64,000 nucleotides of DNA. Source: Telopea speciosissima (lineage: Eukaryota > Streptophyta > Magnoliopsida > Proteales > Proteaceae). Location: assembly GCF_018873765.1 (NCBI RefSeq), contig NC_057925.1, positions 13,403,568 through 13,467,567 on the forward strand, written 5' to 3'. The notes below the pieces were generated by a model. It saw only the letters and a program-made list of their open reading frames with translations. It had not been told where the DNA came from and ran no database searches. Shown piece by piece: positions 11,741 to 25,000 of this stretch; within the stretch, counting starts at the first letter, position 1; the number at the start of each line of letters is the position of its first letter. The translations under genes were made by a program, and so were the position numbers.

Positions 11741-12170
11741 TATGAGAGCATGAATGACTTGAGTTTTAGATTAAAAATAACAAAAAATAAATCTTATTCG
11801 TGGATTACCAATGGCCACAATCGCCTTCTTTTCATATATAAAGAGATTATGGGTAAGAAATCTATCACAATAATCCCAGTGGTAAAGAGAAGTAAAATCT
11901 AAAAGGTACCAAACTGGATATCTAGGATAAGCAGAAAGATATGAATAGAATAAAATTATTTATACAAAAAAAAAAACAACAAAGAGAGGAGATTTAAAGA
12001 AGATGGCACTCTGAATAATCCAAGTTCCAAATCAAACTGATTTGAAGGGAAACTAATTGCATCGACTTACCATCGAGTTCTTGTATTAAGAAAAACCATA
12101 AACAGTACTTCATCCAGAAAGCCAACACCATAACTAGAATGCAGTACTTACCTATGATGTAATTCATTAC
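11741..12170. other. Intergenic sequence downstream of SMG7
   Basis: AT-rich sequence between the decayed LINE and the presumed SMG7 3' end. No gene or clear element. Confidence 0.4.
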
Positions 12171-12175
12171 TTATT

Positions 12176-13063
12176 TATCATTCAAAGTCCCATTGGACTT
12201 CTCCATAACCAAACCCAACCCCCCCCTCCCCTGCAAATATCAAGCACTTGATGCTCCTCTCAAAGGCAGGCAGCTCTAACCCTATATATGGTATATCTAA
12301 CTTGATATCAGCCACCTACTACTGCTGCTGACAGTGATGATGACAATGACTAATTAACATTGCTCCAATAGCAAGACCAGTTCCACAGCATTAGTAGAAT
12401 AGCATTTAATATTCTTCTCACTTCACCACACTTCCTGGAACATATGGCGCCAAACCCGTCCAAGATGTTGATGAACATTAAGAATCTCCAACCCATTGAC
12501 AAGGCATTTACTTACTCTTAGGAATATCCAATCATTATTATCCCTTTAACAATCTGGGTTCCTCCGGTCTGGAACGCATGGCACACGCTGCAAACAAAAT
12601 AAAATAATTGAATTCAGTCTAACTACATGCTTATGGGGCTCCATGGTTCCCGTCAAAACAGATGAAGTAGCTTTATGCTTGGACATACTTTTGATTCAAT
12701 TTGGGAATATATTTACTAAAACTAAACTGATATTTTAACACCGACCAGAAGTAAATTAGCATAGGTGCGACTCACCTGTATCAGAAGCAAGTGCCCGCAG
12801 CACTCCAAGACCATCCATGCTCCAACAGAAACTTAGTAACATTGAAAGGGCTGCAGGAAAGGCGGAGGCCGAATCCAGTAGCACCAGGCTGCAGGGCAAT
12901 CACCATTACAGATTCTTGGCAACCTCACGAACAAAGGAAAAAATCTAATCAGCAAATATACAATCAATAATCTAGAAGCTTGGGAAAAGAGGGGAAAAAC
13001 ACCATGAATCTCAAGCAATGCAGGAACAAGCAATATCTTACCAGCTATGCTCTGACAAGGACC
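12176..13063 (-). other. SMG7: SMG7 3'UTR with two probable introns
   Basis: Downstream of the stop codon at 13064 the minus strand shows consensus splice sites. Donor CTG|GTAAGATATT at 13041 pairs with acceptor TGCCCTGCAG| at 12889 (intron 12889-13041, 153 bp). Donor ATACAG|GTGAGTCG at 12775 pairs with acceptor TTTGTTTGCAG| at 12588 (intron 12588-12775, 188 bp). The first splice junction lies about 22 nt after the stop and the second about 135 nt after it in spliced RNA. The end of the UTR near 12176 is an estimate from composition. Plant SMG7 transcripts are known NMD targets through 3'UTR introns, so this layout is expected to mediate feedback control. Confidence 0.7.
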
Positions 13064-16000
13064 TCACACAAAGAAACGACCAGCCCACAAAGACTGTCCC
13101 TGGTATTGCTCCGGCAGCGGAGTAAATTGCTGATTCCCATGCTGGAGCTGCTGCTGATGCTGCTGTCCTTGGTATAGTTTCAGTTGCTCCTGAAGCTGGT
13201 ACTCCTGCCAGATTTTCTGATTTTCCACTTGCACCTGCACATTAGGAGCTTGCTTTCCAGGAAAAGGGAAGTTGATTGCCCCAGTCAAGCCACTGCTGCT
13301 CATGAGATGTGGGGTCAAATTTGTCATATGACTCATAGAGTTCTGTGCGATGCCGTTGGTCGAAGATGACAACTGATATCCGTCCAACCAGCTATAATCA
13401 TCCATTGGTAAATTTTCATTCTTCAAATCTGAACCGGCCATGGGTTCATCGAAATGCTTGGGAGGAAAAGGACTAAAACCTGGTGGAGGCCCAAAATGCC
13501 TAACTGGTCGACTCACAGGGTTCTTCCTTGAATTTGGTGGCAAGGCTGACGAGAGCTTCACCATTAAATTATCAGCAATTGCTCCTGAAGACATGATCGA
13601 ATCAAATTTTGATGGTATCTCAGCCTCTGGGACTTTTGTTAGACCAGATAACATATTTCTATTAGTTGTATTCACAGGAGGAAGGGCAAGTGTAGGCGCA
13701 TGAGACTGTACAACACCAAAGGTACCCTGCATGTCATGTTTGGGAACTGGCCCATTGCCAGCGAAGCCGAGATTCATAATCCCATTAGCAAGAGAATCAT
13801 GTTCTTCTGCAAGCCACTTTGAAGCACTTATATTAATCGGTTGCAGATGCTGAGGGATAATATTAGCAAAAGAAGCAGGTGGTTGAGAACTGGTATCCAA
13901 AGCATTCTGCAATGAAAGATTATTCAGAGGGGCCGAATGAGTACTCATATAACTACTCCATTCACCTCGTGAAGCATTTTCAGTAGTCTCAAGCATCTGC
14001 CACTTTGGAGCAACCATGCTGGCAGGTTTCTCAGCAACCGTTGGCTTAAACACAATCACTTCATCCTCTTCCTCTCCTTCCACATACTGTGCTTTTGATT
14101 GCACAATACCCAAACTCATTTTTTTATCCACAGGAAAATCTGGTGACATTCCATTTGACATGGTTATATCTGAACTAGAAAGCATGAAATCATCAGCCAT
14201 TTGAGGCTCAACACCAATAGCAAATTTCTTCAGCTTCTGGTCAAAATATACTCCTTGCTGATCAATCCGTACTACATTTGCAAGGGCCCTTCCGGCTGCT
14301 ATAATCCTTTGAACACGAGCTTTTTTCTCCTCGTTCCCACCTTCACTGCCGATGGAATGCTTTCTCGAGAAATCCAATATTAGCTGCGCTGGAAGAATAG
14401 GCAAGAACCCCCTTAACTCAAAATCTTCCCACAATGCAAGTCGGTTGCCAGTTTCCCCCTCATCGTACCTGCTCATATTGAAAAAGCAAGTCTCATCTTT
14501 GTCATCATCAACAGAGACTAAACTGTTCAACATGAGCTTGTTTAGGAAGGATATGCACTCATTCCAAAAGAATGATCTAGCAGCAGCTTGTTTTTCCTCG
14601 GAGTCATTGCCAGCTGCAATATCTGGTCGACAAGCTAACCATTCAACAAAAACCAAAATACCAGGCAGGAGATAACTTGATGAAGGATCCTGCAAATGTA
14701 TGCATCTCTTTAGGATGTGTCCCATAAACTCAAATGCAGCAGTGAATGCATTCTGAAGTAGAAATGAACGCTGTAATATCTCAGCATATGATTGCCCTTC
14801 AACATCCCTATTTACATTATGTACTGTGAATATAAGAATCGCTACAAGCCTAACAATGACAAGACCATTTTCAACAGTATCTGAACCAAAATTTAGCTCC
14901 TCTGGCCCAGAAGAAAGAAGCTCTTGCAGATCGCTGGTGACTGAAGAGAAGACTTCTCCAAAGGTCTCCAAGCTGAAGAAACACAACAATGAAAATGAAA
15001 AGAAAAGACTGTGTTACTTAAGCATTTGCAGACATAATTAGCTTGTAAGCCACATCATTCTAACATGTAAGTAGAAGCAGAGTTTTCAGGTTTGAGATTA
15101 AAGACCTAGTCCGTGTGAAAAGAATGCCATTTAGCCGGACAAATCGAATGCAAAATGCTTTAAAAGTCTCATGTGTAGTAGCTGTTCTCTCCTTGGAAGT
15201 GACTTCAGGTTTGGTATCTTTTGATGAAACTTTTGCTTCCCCTTTTCCTCTTCCTTTCCCAGTCATTCGCACAGGAACAACCTTGACAGAATTCTTTGTC
15301 TCCCCAGGTAGCTGTGAGTAGCTCTGACGGTTCTGCAACAGATAAAATGTAAATCGAAGACTACCTCAAAGAATTTATAGGGTCACTAAAGCAAAACTAC
15401 ACTGCATACATTAAACCCTTTGATAATACATGAAAAGCAGTAAAACAGCTCAATCTTTCACTTCACTAATCAATTGATACAGCAGAAAAGAAGAGGAGGA
15501 AGGGCTAGCTCAGGGGGTTTGTTTTAACTTTGGTTTTAGTAATTGAGAATTCCATGTTAGTATTTGATTGGATCCTATGTATATGTTGTGAGACCAGAGA
15601 CAACACACACCCACCCCCCCCAAAAAAAAAAAAACATGGCAACCAATATTTTAGGAGTAGAGCATTGATCAAGTGCTGTAAAAATTTTGCAGTATTGCTT
15701 GGTGAGATTCTCAGGTGGCTGACTGGTGAGAGTCCAGTAGCGTCGTATTTCTGCTTCTCTATCCCTCCTAATTTTATATTCATCCCTTTAATTTCACCAG
15801 GTCAGTCTACTCCTCACTGAAGCTTGTGGCAACCCAGTTTTGGCTATTACTTTTGGTAAGTTACAATCTGTTATAACTCCCTAGTATTTCATCTGAATTG
15901 CATCAAATAGGTCCCTGTTAAGGCTATTACTTTAGGTAAGTTACAATCTGTTATAACTTCTTGGTATCTCATCTGAATCAAATTTTATATTCATTACTTT

Positions 16001-19000
16001 AAGTTCACCAGGTCAGTCTATTTCTCACCGAAGCTTGCGGCAACCCTGATGCAGGTGTACTGCCTTGGACCGATCCAAACCCATCTGGGTATCCAGAGGG
16101 AGATGAACCAAGCCCAATTAAGTTTTGGGTTTAGTAGGATATCTTTGTTTTATTAGTCGGGTTTATCTGAAACTGGGTCGATTAGAAGTTTGAGTAATTT
16201 ATAATCTCCTTTTATTGCTATTGATAGAGTCTTAGATAGGGTTGAATTAAAGATAGCGTGTAGCTGGTTTAAGTCTATTTAGAGTTTTATTTAGGATTTT
16301 ATTTCAGTTATCAGTCCTAGTTAGGAGTCTTTATTTGTTGGGTCTTTAAATACAAGGTTGTAACCCACGCAAATTTCAGATTGGATGAACAAGCTTTGTT
16401 TATTGTTACCGGTGAGGTACAATGGCGTAGCAACGTTGCGCGACCTTCTCTCTCCCCTCCCCTCCCCTGGTCTTCTCTTCTCTCTCCTCTGAGATTCTCT
16501 TTTTTCTCTTCTTCCTCCTCCGTCCTGTTCTAGCGGTAACCAAGGTTATCCAAGGCATAGTTGTCAAGGCGCTAGGCGATCCAATGCGTTTGAGGTCCTT
16601 CCAAAGCACTTAGGCACCGACGGCATAGTTGTCACGGCATCTAGGCAACCCAAAGCACTAGAGAGGGGCAAAAATCAAGGCGGCACCAAGGCGCCCAAGT
16701 CGACCAAGGCGCCTAGGCGATACCTTGACAACTATACGCCTAAGCGGCCTAAATTGCGTTCCAGTATTATTTTTTTAATATATCAATTATATGTGTGAAA
16801 CAATCAAAACACAAATTTGGTTTATATGTTCTTGGAATTGGTCATTTTCAAGTATACCTAGTCTCACATTTGGTTTATACTGTTCTTAGAATATATGATG
16901 TTCTCAATAAGTAATTAACCTGCTCTCGATTTAGAGAAATGTTCTTGTTCTCTAAGAAATTTGATTAATCAAATTATTTTATTTTTACATGAGACTTTTT
17001 GTAATAAGTAGAGCTCAAAACCAACTTCCCAACAAATCCAAGATTGCTTAAATCTGATTTATATTGAAAGAGTTATGTTCCGGTCAAACCTTATTTCGTG
17101 TTCGCGAATGCTGTCAAAATCGCTCTGAATGAAAATATTTTTTTACATATCAAAACAAATGAATATTATACCGTACTTTCAGTTTTTAGCGATGTTTTAC
17201 CATATTAAGATTTATGGAATTTTTGTTCTTGAACTAGGGGGTTGAATTTTGATCCTTTTGTAATTTGATTTTGAGTAAACCTCTTGTACACCCCCTGAGG
17301 TTTGTTCACCTGCCATGTAGGCCCCAAGATTTTTAAAACCTTACTTACAGACCCATTAACCTCACAGTGTTAGTTAGGTGTTAGTGTAACAATGTAAAAG
17401 ACCAAAATAACCTTTGTACATCTTCTTCCATAATCTGTTTGTAACCAATACAGTTACTTGTAACCGGACTTATTTACCCTCTCACATTACTTACAAATTA
17501 CTTAAAACAAGGATTTATTTTGTAATTTCCTCCCCTCCTCCCCATTCCCCTTTGTCCCCTTCTTCTTCGTCTCCGATACCCATTCCCCATCCCTCGCCCT
17601 CTCCCACCACTAAACTCTGGACCAATCTGCAAGCGTCCATATTGTTTGTCACTGGGACGCATGGCCCTATCTCCCCTTCTCCCGCGCATCGCAGTGCCAT
17701 GAGAACATCATCCCAAGCCCCCAATTTCCACCGAGACACCAGCACCACCCAAACCACCGAAACCCATCTCCATTTCTGAACCCAAAAAACAAAAAAACCC
17801 ATTTCTCCCTTATTCCAGCCCATGGCCACTGACCTCTAGAAGAACCAAAACCGATTTTTCCTTCTTCTTCTTCTTCTCATTTTTATTTTCATTTTTAAAA
17901 TAAATCCTCAACGCCTCATTTGCTGAGAGAAACTGTACTTTCTCATTTTCCTTCAATGATGAATAGCCAAGAGCTATCGATTTGTCAAAAACATCTCTTG
18001 CAGGTCATAAAGAGCAACCTATTTCGTTCAAAGAGAGAGAAAAAAATTGCAGGTTATAAAGAGCAACCTATTTCGTTCAAAGAGAGGTTTTTCACTAAAA
18101 CCTGGAAGAAAAAAAAAAAAACCTAATCTTGCCGTTTACACCTGGTCTTTATTTGTTTTTCTCAGAGAAAATGAAGTTATTCAGTAAAACCCAAGAAAAA
18201 ACTAATCTTGTTGGTTACCACCTGGTCTTTATTTGTTGTTCTCTATTTTAATCCTTTTTCCAGCTCTGCTCAATTTCTCTGATGGGTTTCCAAGATACCA
18301 CTACCTTTCTGATTCTTCTTGTTCTCAGCTGGTTCTCCTGTCCGTTCGCTTCCCTGCTACACTGTCGGCAGCGGCAGGGTTCAGTGCTCCAGGCGTCGCC
18401 ACCTTCACCATCAAGAATGGGCTCCATTGCCCTCGGCGTCAAGATCGTCCAGACTAAAGGCGTCGCCACCCTCTTTTCCGGCGTCTCTGCAACCATTCTC
18501 TGCCAAACACACTCAAACTTGATTTTTTCTTCCAATAGATTCTAATTTATCCAAAAGGGTATTATGGTAAACTCCTATCGCCATAAGGGTATTTTGGCCT
18601 TTTACGAATTTATGGCCTGCTGACATCATCACTTAACAGGTTCACCCTAATGGAATGGGTATTCCGTCAGTCCCAAGGGGGCTGTAAGTAAGGTTTAAGA
18701 ATCTTGGGGGCTACATGACAGGTGAACAAACCTCAGGGGGTGTACAAGATGTTTACTCTTTGATTTTTTAACTATTTTTATTGGATTCAAATAGGGGGTA
18801 TTTGCTTATTTATGAATAATATCTTTAGTAAATAATTAACAAATATAAAAACATTTATTTAACCAATGCAAGGGGCCCTACAATAAGGCGGCAGCCACCT
18901 AGACACTTAGAAATCCACCTGGACGCCTAAGCGACGCCTTGACATCTATGATCCAAGGTTCTGTTTTACTTCCCCCTTAAACGCTATTCCTTCAGCCTCA

Positions 19001-22000
19001 TATTTCAAGAGTTAAATCATCACCCTAAGGTGATTCATACTTTAGAAACTCATGCCCAGAAGCTTCCCTAACTGTGACATTCGAGCACTTGTAGAAACCT
19101 GCAACTGTGAAGATCGCCTGGTGTGGTTTCAAACTGGTCCAACCAATATACTGCCTCTTATTCCAACTCGATATGGATCTCATTAGGAGGGCCAGTAGAA
19201 AGGATCTTGCCTCAGTACTTCCAGGTCAAATGGATCCCTATCGAATGAGTTTTCCTCTTTCGATCAATCCTGGTTTCTGCCTCAGGTAGAAGACGACCTC
19301 TCTAATCCCCCTTTTTCCACGATTCTTTGTTCCTTTATTTTATTATTTGTAGTTTTCCTTAATACCCCTCTCTTTCTCCCTTATTTTCCTTTGTCCTTAT
19401 TTTTATTTTATTTCCTAGTTTACCCTTTCCACTAGCACTTTACAAATCCATTGCTTTTGTTTGGGAGTTCTGAATACTTTTAACTCTGTCATCCCTTTAT
19501 GAACTTCAACTTATTTACAAAACTGCCATCCTCCTTTGGACATTGAATTATTTACTATTCCGCCATAAAAACTGGGATTTGAGTGATTCCTTGCTTGGGC
19601 GGGCCTGCAAGCGATCCAATAAAAGTTAACCCAACCCGGATTGCACCAAACCCTGTTTTGGCTTTACTTTTGATAAGTTACAATCTGTAATAACTCCCTA
19701 GTATCTCAACTGAATTGCAACAAATATGGTCCCTTAGTTTCTAACTATCTGATCTCTTGAATTTTGTTCGGAGTTGAGTATAGCTAGAAATCAGGTTATA
19801 TTTCTCTGCCCTGTTTTCCTAGTGCCATTAGGAGTTTGTGTCCCCCCCCCACCCCCACCCCCACCCCCCACCCAAACTGATCTCAGATCAATGAGACCTT
19901 TTGTCAGCATGAATTCCGCTTAAGACTACTCAACTGAATTTTCAAGCCCGTCTGACCTGCCTTTGAATGGTTACAGATTTAATCCTTTAATCCTAGTCTG
20001 GATTTCCTTTTAGAGTGCTATTCTGTTCAATTTACTTTCTGGTTGTTGGAGATCCTTGGCTGATCTATATTCCCTTAGCTCATAGTTGCCAAGGCGGAAA
20101 GGTGACCCAAGGCGGTGGAGGGGTGCCTAAGCGCTTAGGCGACAAGGTGCCCGCCTAGGCGTTGCCTAGGATGTCAAGGCACCCAAGTGTTATTTTTTAT
20201 GTCCCCTCTTTTCTAACATTATTTAGTATGCTACAATATATACCTTATATCATTAAAAATCAATATTAAGCCACATCAAGTCATCAAAAATCAACATTAC
20301 GCCACATCAAGTCATCAAAAATCAACATTAAGTCACATCAAGTGATTAAAAATCAACATTACATCACATCGTCATCAAAAATCAACATATAACTAGAAAA
20401 CAGCAGAACTGAAGAAGCAAGCTATTGATAGTTCGAAACAATCAAAACATACATTTGCTTTTATACTGTTCTTGGAATTGAACATTGTCCTGGTATACCT
20501 AGTCTCACATTTGGTTTATACTATTCTTCGAAAATATGATTTTATCTATAAGTAATTAAACTGCTCTCAACTTAGATAAATGTTCTTGTTTTCTAAGAAA
20601 TTTGAATGGTCAAATAATTTTATTTTTACATGAGATTTTTCATATTAGGTAGAGCACAAAACCAGCATTTCAACAAATACAAGATTGTTTAAATCTGACT
20701 TATATTGAAGGAGTTATGTTCGGTTCAAACCTTATTTGGTGTGCGCAAATGCTGTCAAAATCGCTCTAAATGAAAATAATTTTTTTAGATGTCAAAACAA
20801 ATGAATATTTTACTGCTCTTTTGGTTTTTAGCAATGTTTTACCATATTAAAATTTATGGAATATTTAAATTTAAGAAAAACCCCAACATTACAAAAGTTC
20901 AAAATTTTACCTACTGCCAAAAATTCAATTGTTGTTCCTGAACTAGGGGTTTGACTTTTTATCCTTTTGGAATCTGAATTTGTAACTATTTTTATTGAAT
21001 TCAAATAGGGGGTATTTGTTAATTTATGAATAATACCTTACGTAGCATAAATAAGGGCCAAACCTGGTTCAATACCACTAGCCGATAGTCGCCTAGACCC
21101 CAAAAAATCTGCCTGGACGCCAAGGCGATGCCTTGACAACTATGCTTAGGCTCAAGAGAATATGATCGCTATTATCTACTCTGCTAACTCCTAACATCGA
21201 AATTAGAAGAGGCTACCAAATGGTCAAAAATGCTCAGCAGAAATCCACATAGTAACACTACAATAGTTTATATACCTGAGGGTTTCATGTCTTTTCTCAT
21301 TCCAAAAGCACTATGGATCTCCATTTCATAACTATACAACCTACCCATAAAAGCCACTTAAAGCTTATTCCCCCTTTCCCTCTTGGAAATCCAAAATGAG
21401 ATTCACATTTTCCAAACAGCTAAACATCACTAAGACATTTTGAAATTGACGTGGCAAATCCAAACCACTCATCTGACGTGGGAACCTCTAGAGTCTGGAT
21501 GGGTGTGTCATTAGTGTCCAGGTCCACAACAACTCTGTATTTCACTACATACTAGACTTCTCCTGATAATCCTCACTGTTGAAGTTTGAAACTTCTAAGC
21601 AAAGATTGCTGTCATCATATACGGAGTGACCTGAAACCCATCAATTAACAGAAAAACAGATAATATGGATACAATCATAGTTGTCGCTGCAACTAGGGAA
21701 AGACGTTGGAGGGGCACCTAGGCGACAAAGCGTACACTTACGCATCGCCTAGGAACCCTATTATGTAAAATAGCAGTGATAACATATAATAAACAAAGCA
21801 TAGGCTATAATATAAGAATATTCATCAAAAAACAAAACAATAGACATAAATCAACGTAAACTCAAGAAGTATCAACAAGCATGCTGTCGTCTTGGACCCA
21901 AGAAAGAGCCTGATCGCCTAGGAGCCTCCTTGATGACGCTTTGACAACTATGGATACAATGTCTAGCAGCCTGCCGTCTCAACTTCCACAAGTAAAATTC

Positions 22001-25000
22001 CAAGGTTCTCCATATTCCTAAGCTCAACTGACAAATTCATTCTCATGCATAATACCAATTATTGTAATACAGTCTAATTATAAATTAGAACTAAAGAATA
22101 TAGAAAAAGCAAATCAAGTAAAAGATCTATACCTAGAGAGAGGAAGATGGATCATTATTGTCTATGGACACAAACTATTGATACAGCGTATGTACATAAT
22201 CAAAAAGAAAATAAAAACGAAAGGAAAAAACGAAGACTATCAACATTTAAACATATATATTTATCTACACTCATATATATAAGCAGTGCCCAAAACTATA
22301 GCCATCTACTGTTAAAAAAATTTATGAGTCTAGCATGACTTTCAACTACATGATAGACTCGTGAAGCTTAGCCAAAAGAAAAGGCCAACCAAAGGGCACG
22401 ACACACAATACATACATAACAAATATTTCTCATCTCACCAGTTCTCATGCACAAAGTAATACCTTCTCAAATGCGATAATCAAGTTGTCCCTTGCAGTAG
22501 TAAAAGGATTATCCACTGCCAGACTCCTAAAGTAGCGGTAAATTGCCACCAGCTCATCTCCAGAATAAGAAGCCAGTATTGCAAGCTGAGAACCGGTAAA
22601 GGATACATCCCATGCAAAAGATTAGAATCATAACCGAACCAAGAATTAGAAATTGAAATTGATATGCCCACAGAAAAATTTGTTCAAATCTAAATACAGC
22701 ATGACAAGAGAACCCAACGAAAGAAAACCTGATGATGGGGGTTGCCGCTCGAAGGCCACAGTGAGGCAGCTTGCATGTAGTAACTTGAAGCCGCTGCATA
22801 ATCACGAGCTTTAGAATCACCCTCCCCATATAATCCTTTGTAACGTGCAAGGTCACCCAAATATATCAGACAACGATGACAGGACAGAAAGCCTTTCTTT
22901 ATCTCAGCAGACTTCTTTGCATCCTTTGCCATAATGGTTTGGTTCTCCGGATCATCGGAGAAATTACCCAGAGGCAGCCCATATTTTGCTCTAATTTTCA
23001 ATATTAGATCATGATAAAATCCAGTTGCTTCTGAAAGAAAAGTTTTAAACTGAGAACGGATTTTAGCAACACGATCAGGACGAGCGGGTCCTTTCACACC
23101 TGGAGAAGTGGTCGACCCTGTAGAAGCTAGAGCAGCACTGAGATGTGATCTCAGCTCCTCAATTCTCCTGTAGTGCAACTGCCATAGCGCATATTCTATA
23201 TCATGTTGTTCAGAAAAATCATGATCCTCAAGAATTATGGCTTCATAGTTCTCACGCATATGTTGCCATGCATTGGGATCTGAGGGAATTCTTGCCTGCA
23301 CTGACTTCCGGTGCTTATTCTCCAACTCGATATTCTGTGCAAAGAACAATTCAATCAAATACACTGCTAAACTTATCACTTTTAACATGAAAAAGAATTT
23401 ATTGTTAAAGACCGTTCACTTCTTATATCAAGGAATCACCATGACTCCCAGTCTACATACAGAAGAAAGAACTGAAACAAGTATTGGGCATTAAAAGGGC
23501 CAAAACATACTAACGAGAACAAAATTATGTCCACCCATAAACAGTAACTCAAAGTTCTAAAATAAAGAGAACTCAAACAAAAATAAAGCACATATTTCCA
23601 AATCCAGAGTAATAAAGATGCCAACCACCCATCAATTATTTTTCTAAGAATAAGAAATATCACTCCCTGGATAAAAAGGAGGAACCAAAAGGATCGGAAA
23701 GTATACAATTTCCAACATCTCCTAATGCCAACCAACTACCCCAACCCCAACAGAGAAATGACCATGCTGCAACTAGACATAGGGATAGTTAGGAATTTCC
23801 TTTTTAATTTAGGGCTATTTTGTCATTTGCTATTTATTCATATTGTAATTCCCCCACCCTACCCCACAGTTAGCACCATTGGGTTGAGTCGACGAGTTGA
23901 ATTTGATTCAAGCTCTATCGCCAAAATAGAGTATGATAAAGATGATAGAGATTAGTTTTGATTTCTTTAAATATACATGTAACCATTGGTTCAAGAGATT
24001 GGAATTTTAATAAAAAGGTGATGGTTGCTCTCGTTGGAGACCATCACACTGTTCTATCTAATGTCTCTTTCTAGTACTGTTTCAAATTCTTCAATCTCCA
24101 ATTCTGATTCTCTCCATTAATTCTCTGTTACATCTGATATTATCATCTTCACCCCTTATTTTTATGTGAATTTTTGGAGTATTTCACATTATTTACTTAT
24201 GCGATGTTTCTAGGGGTAACAGTCGATCTACAGAATCGAGTTCATCTTGTTAGTTGCATCCTCTTCTGTCCTGCGGCCTAGGGTACCAGTACCTCTCATG
24301 GAGGCGACCCATTATACTGAGTCCCAGGTTAAAACTCAAAGGAAGTTGTGGAATATCTTCTTGACCTCAAACCTGAACCTATAACTACCTCCCTATCTGA
24401 TATCAGGGATTTTTTTGTTCAACTTTACTTTGCAATTCTCATTTTTTTTTTTTTTTTGGCTTGCATTCAAAAAGGCAATTGGTATTACACTGAACGAGTT
24501 TCCTCCATTCTTGCCTTGCGGTTTACTGCCACTAGTAAGTATCATGGGTCAAAGAAGATGGGCCTTCTTCGAAATATCATATAAGACCTAGATGTAGATC
24601 AAGAGAAGTTCCAATACAAGTATTCACGCCGGAACAAGCCCAAATCCTAGTCTAATGGGTTAAATAAAGAGCCTAATAGGTTATATGGGCTGGTAATTTT
24701 TATGTTTTCTATTGTAATGGGCCTATTTTGAAAGCCCATATATGAGTGATAAATGGCTCATACGAATTTTTCTAATTAGTTATATCTAGTCCTCTAAAAT
24801 TTTGAAGTCTTGGGGATGTCAATAGGTTAGTTTCATTGTTAGTTGTGAAAGACCTTGAAAATGAAAAGTTCATTAAATATCTTGAAAAGAGTCCCAATGT
24901 AAGTCCTTGTAAATGTATAGGTCAATATAGGAGAAAGTCTCAATGAGTCTAAAACTCTCCCAACCACTCTAAAAAAGGGCAGCATGTAAGAACTTTGAAT

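Larger units (their letters stand above)
16556..18950. mobile_element. hAT-type element (CATAGTTGTCAAGGCG family), carrying a MULE
   Basis: Ends CATAGTTGTCAAGGCG and CGCCTTGACATCTATG are inverted repeats, flanked by identical 8-bp duplications ATCCAAGG at 16548-16555 and 18951-18958. The subterminal parts repeat AAGGCGCCTAGGCG-like motifs. The interior before the MULE (16780-17270) matches the element at 20081-21144. No transposase was recognised. The 1.5-kb MULE at 17273-18758 sits inside. Confidence 0.85.
16047..19648. mobile_element. Solo-LTR-like unit in SMG7 intron 3, split by a hAT element
   Basis: The unit starts TGATGCAGGTG and ends GGATTGCACCA (TG...CA ends), with 5-bp duplications AACCC at 16042-16046 and 19649-19653. 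After subtracting the nested hAT element and its duplication it is about 1.2 kb. A TATA-like TTTAAATACAAGG near 16347 suits an LTR promoter, and I see no internal retroelement genes. I infer a solo LTR, an old fossil of unknown family. Direct repeats of the flank (GTAAGTTACAATCTG near 15858, 15938 and 19674) bracket it. Confidence 0.55.
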
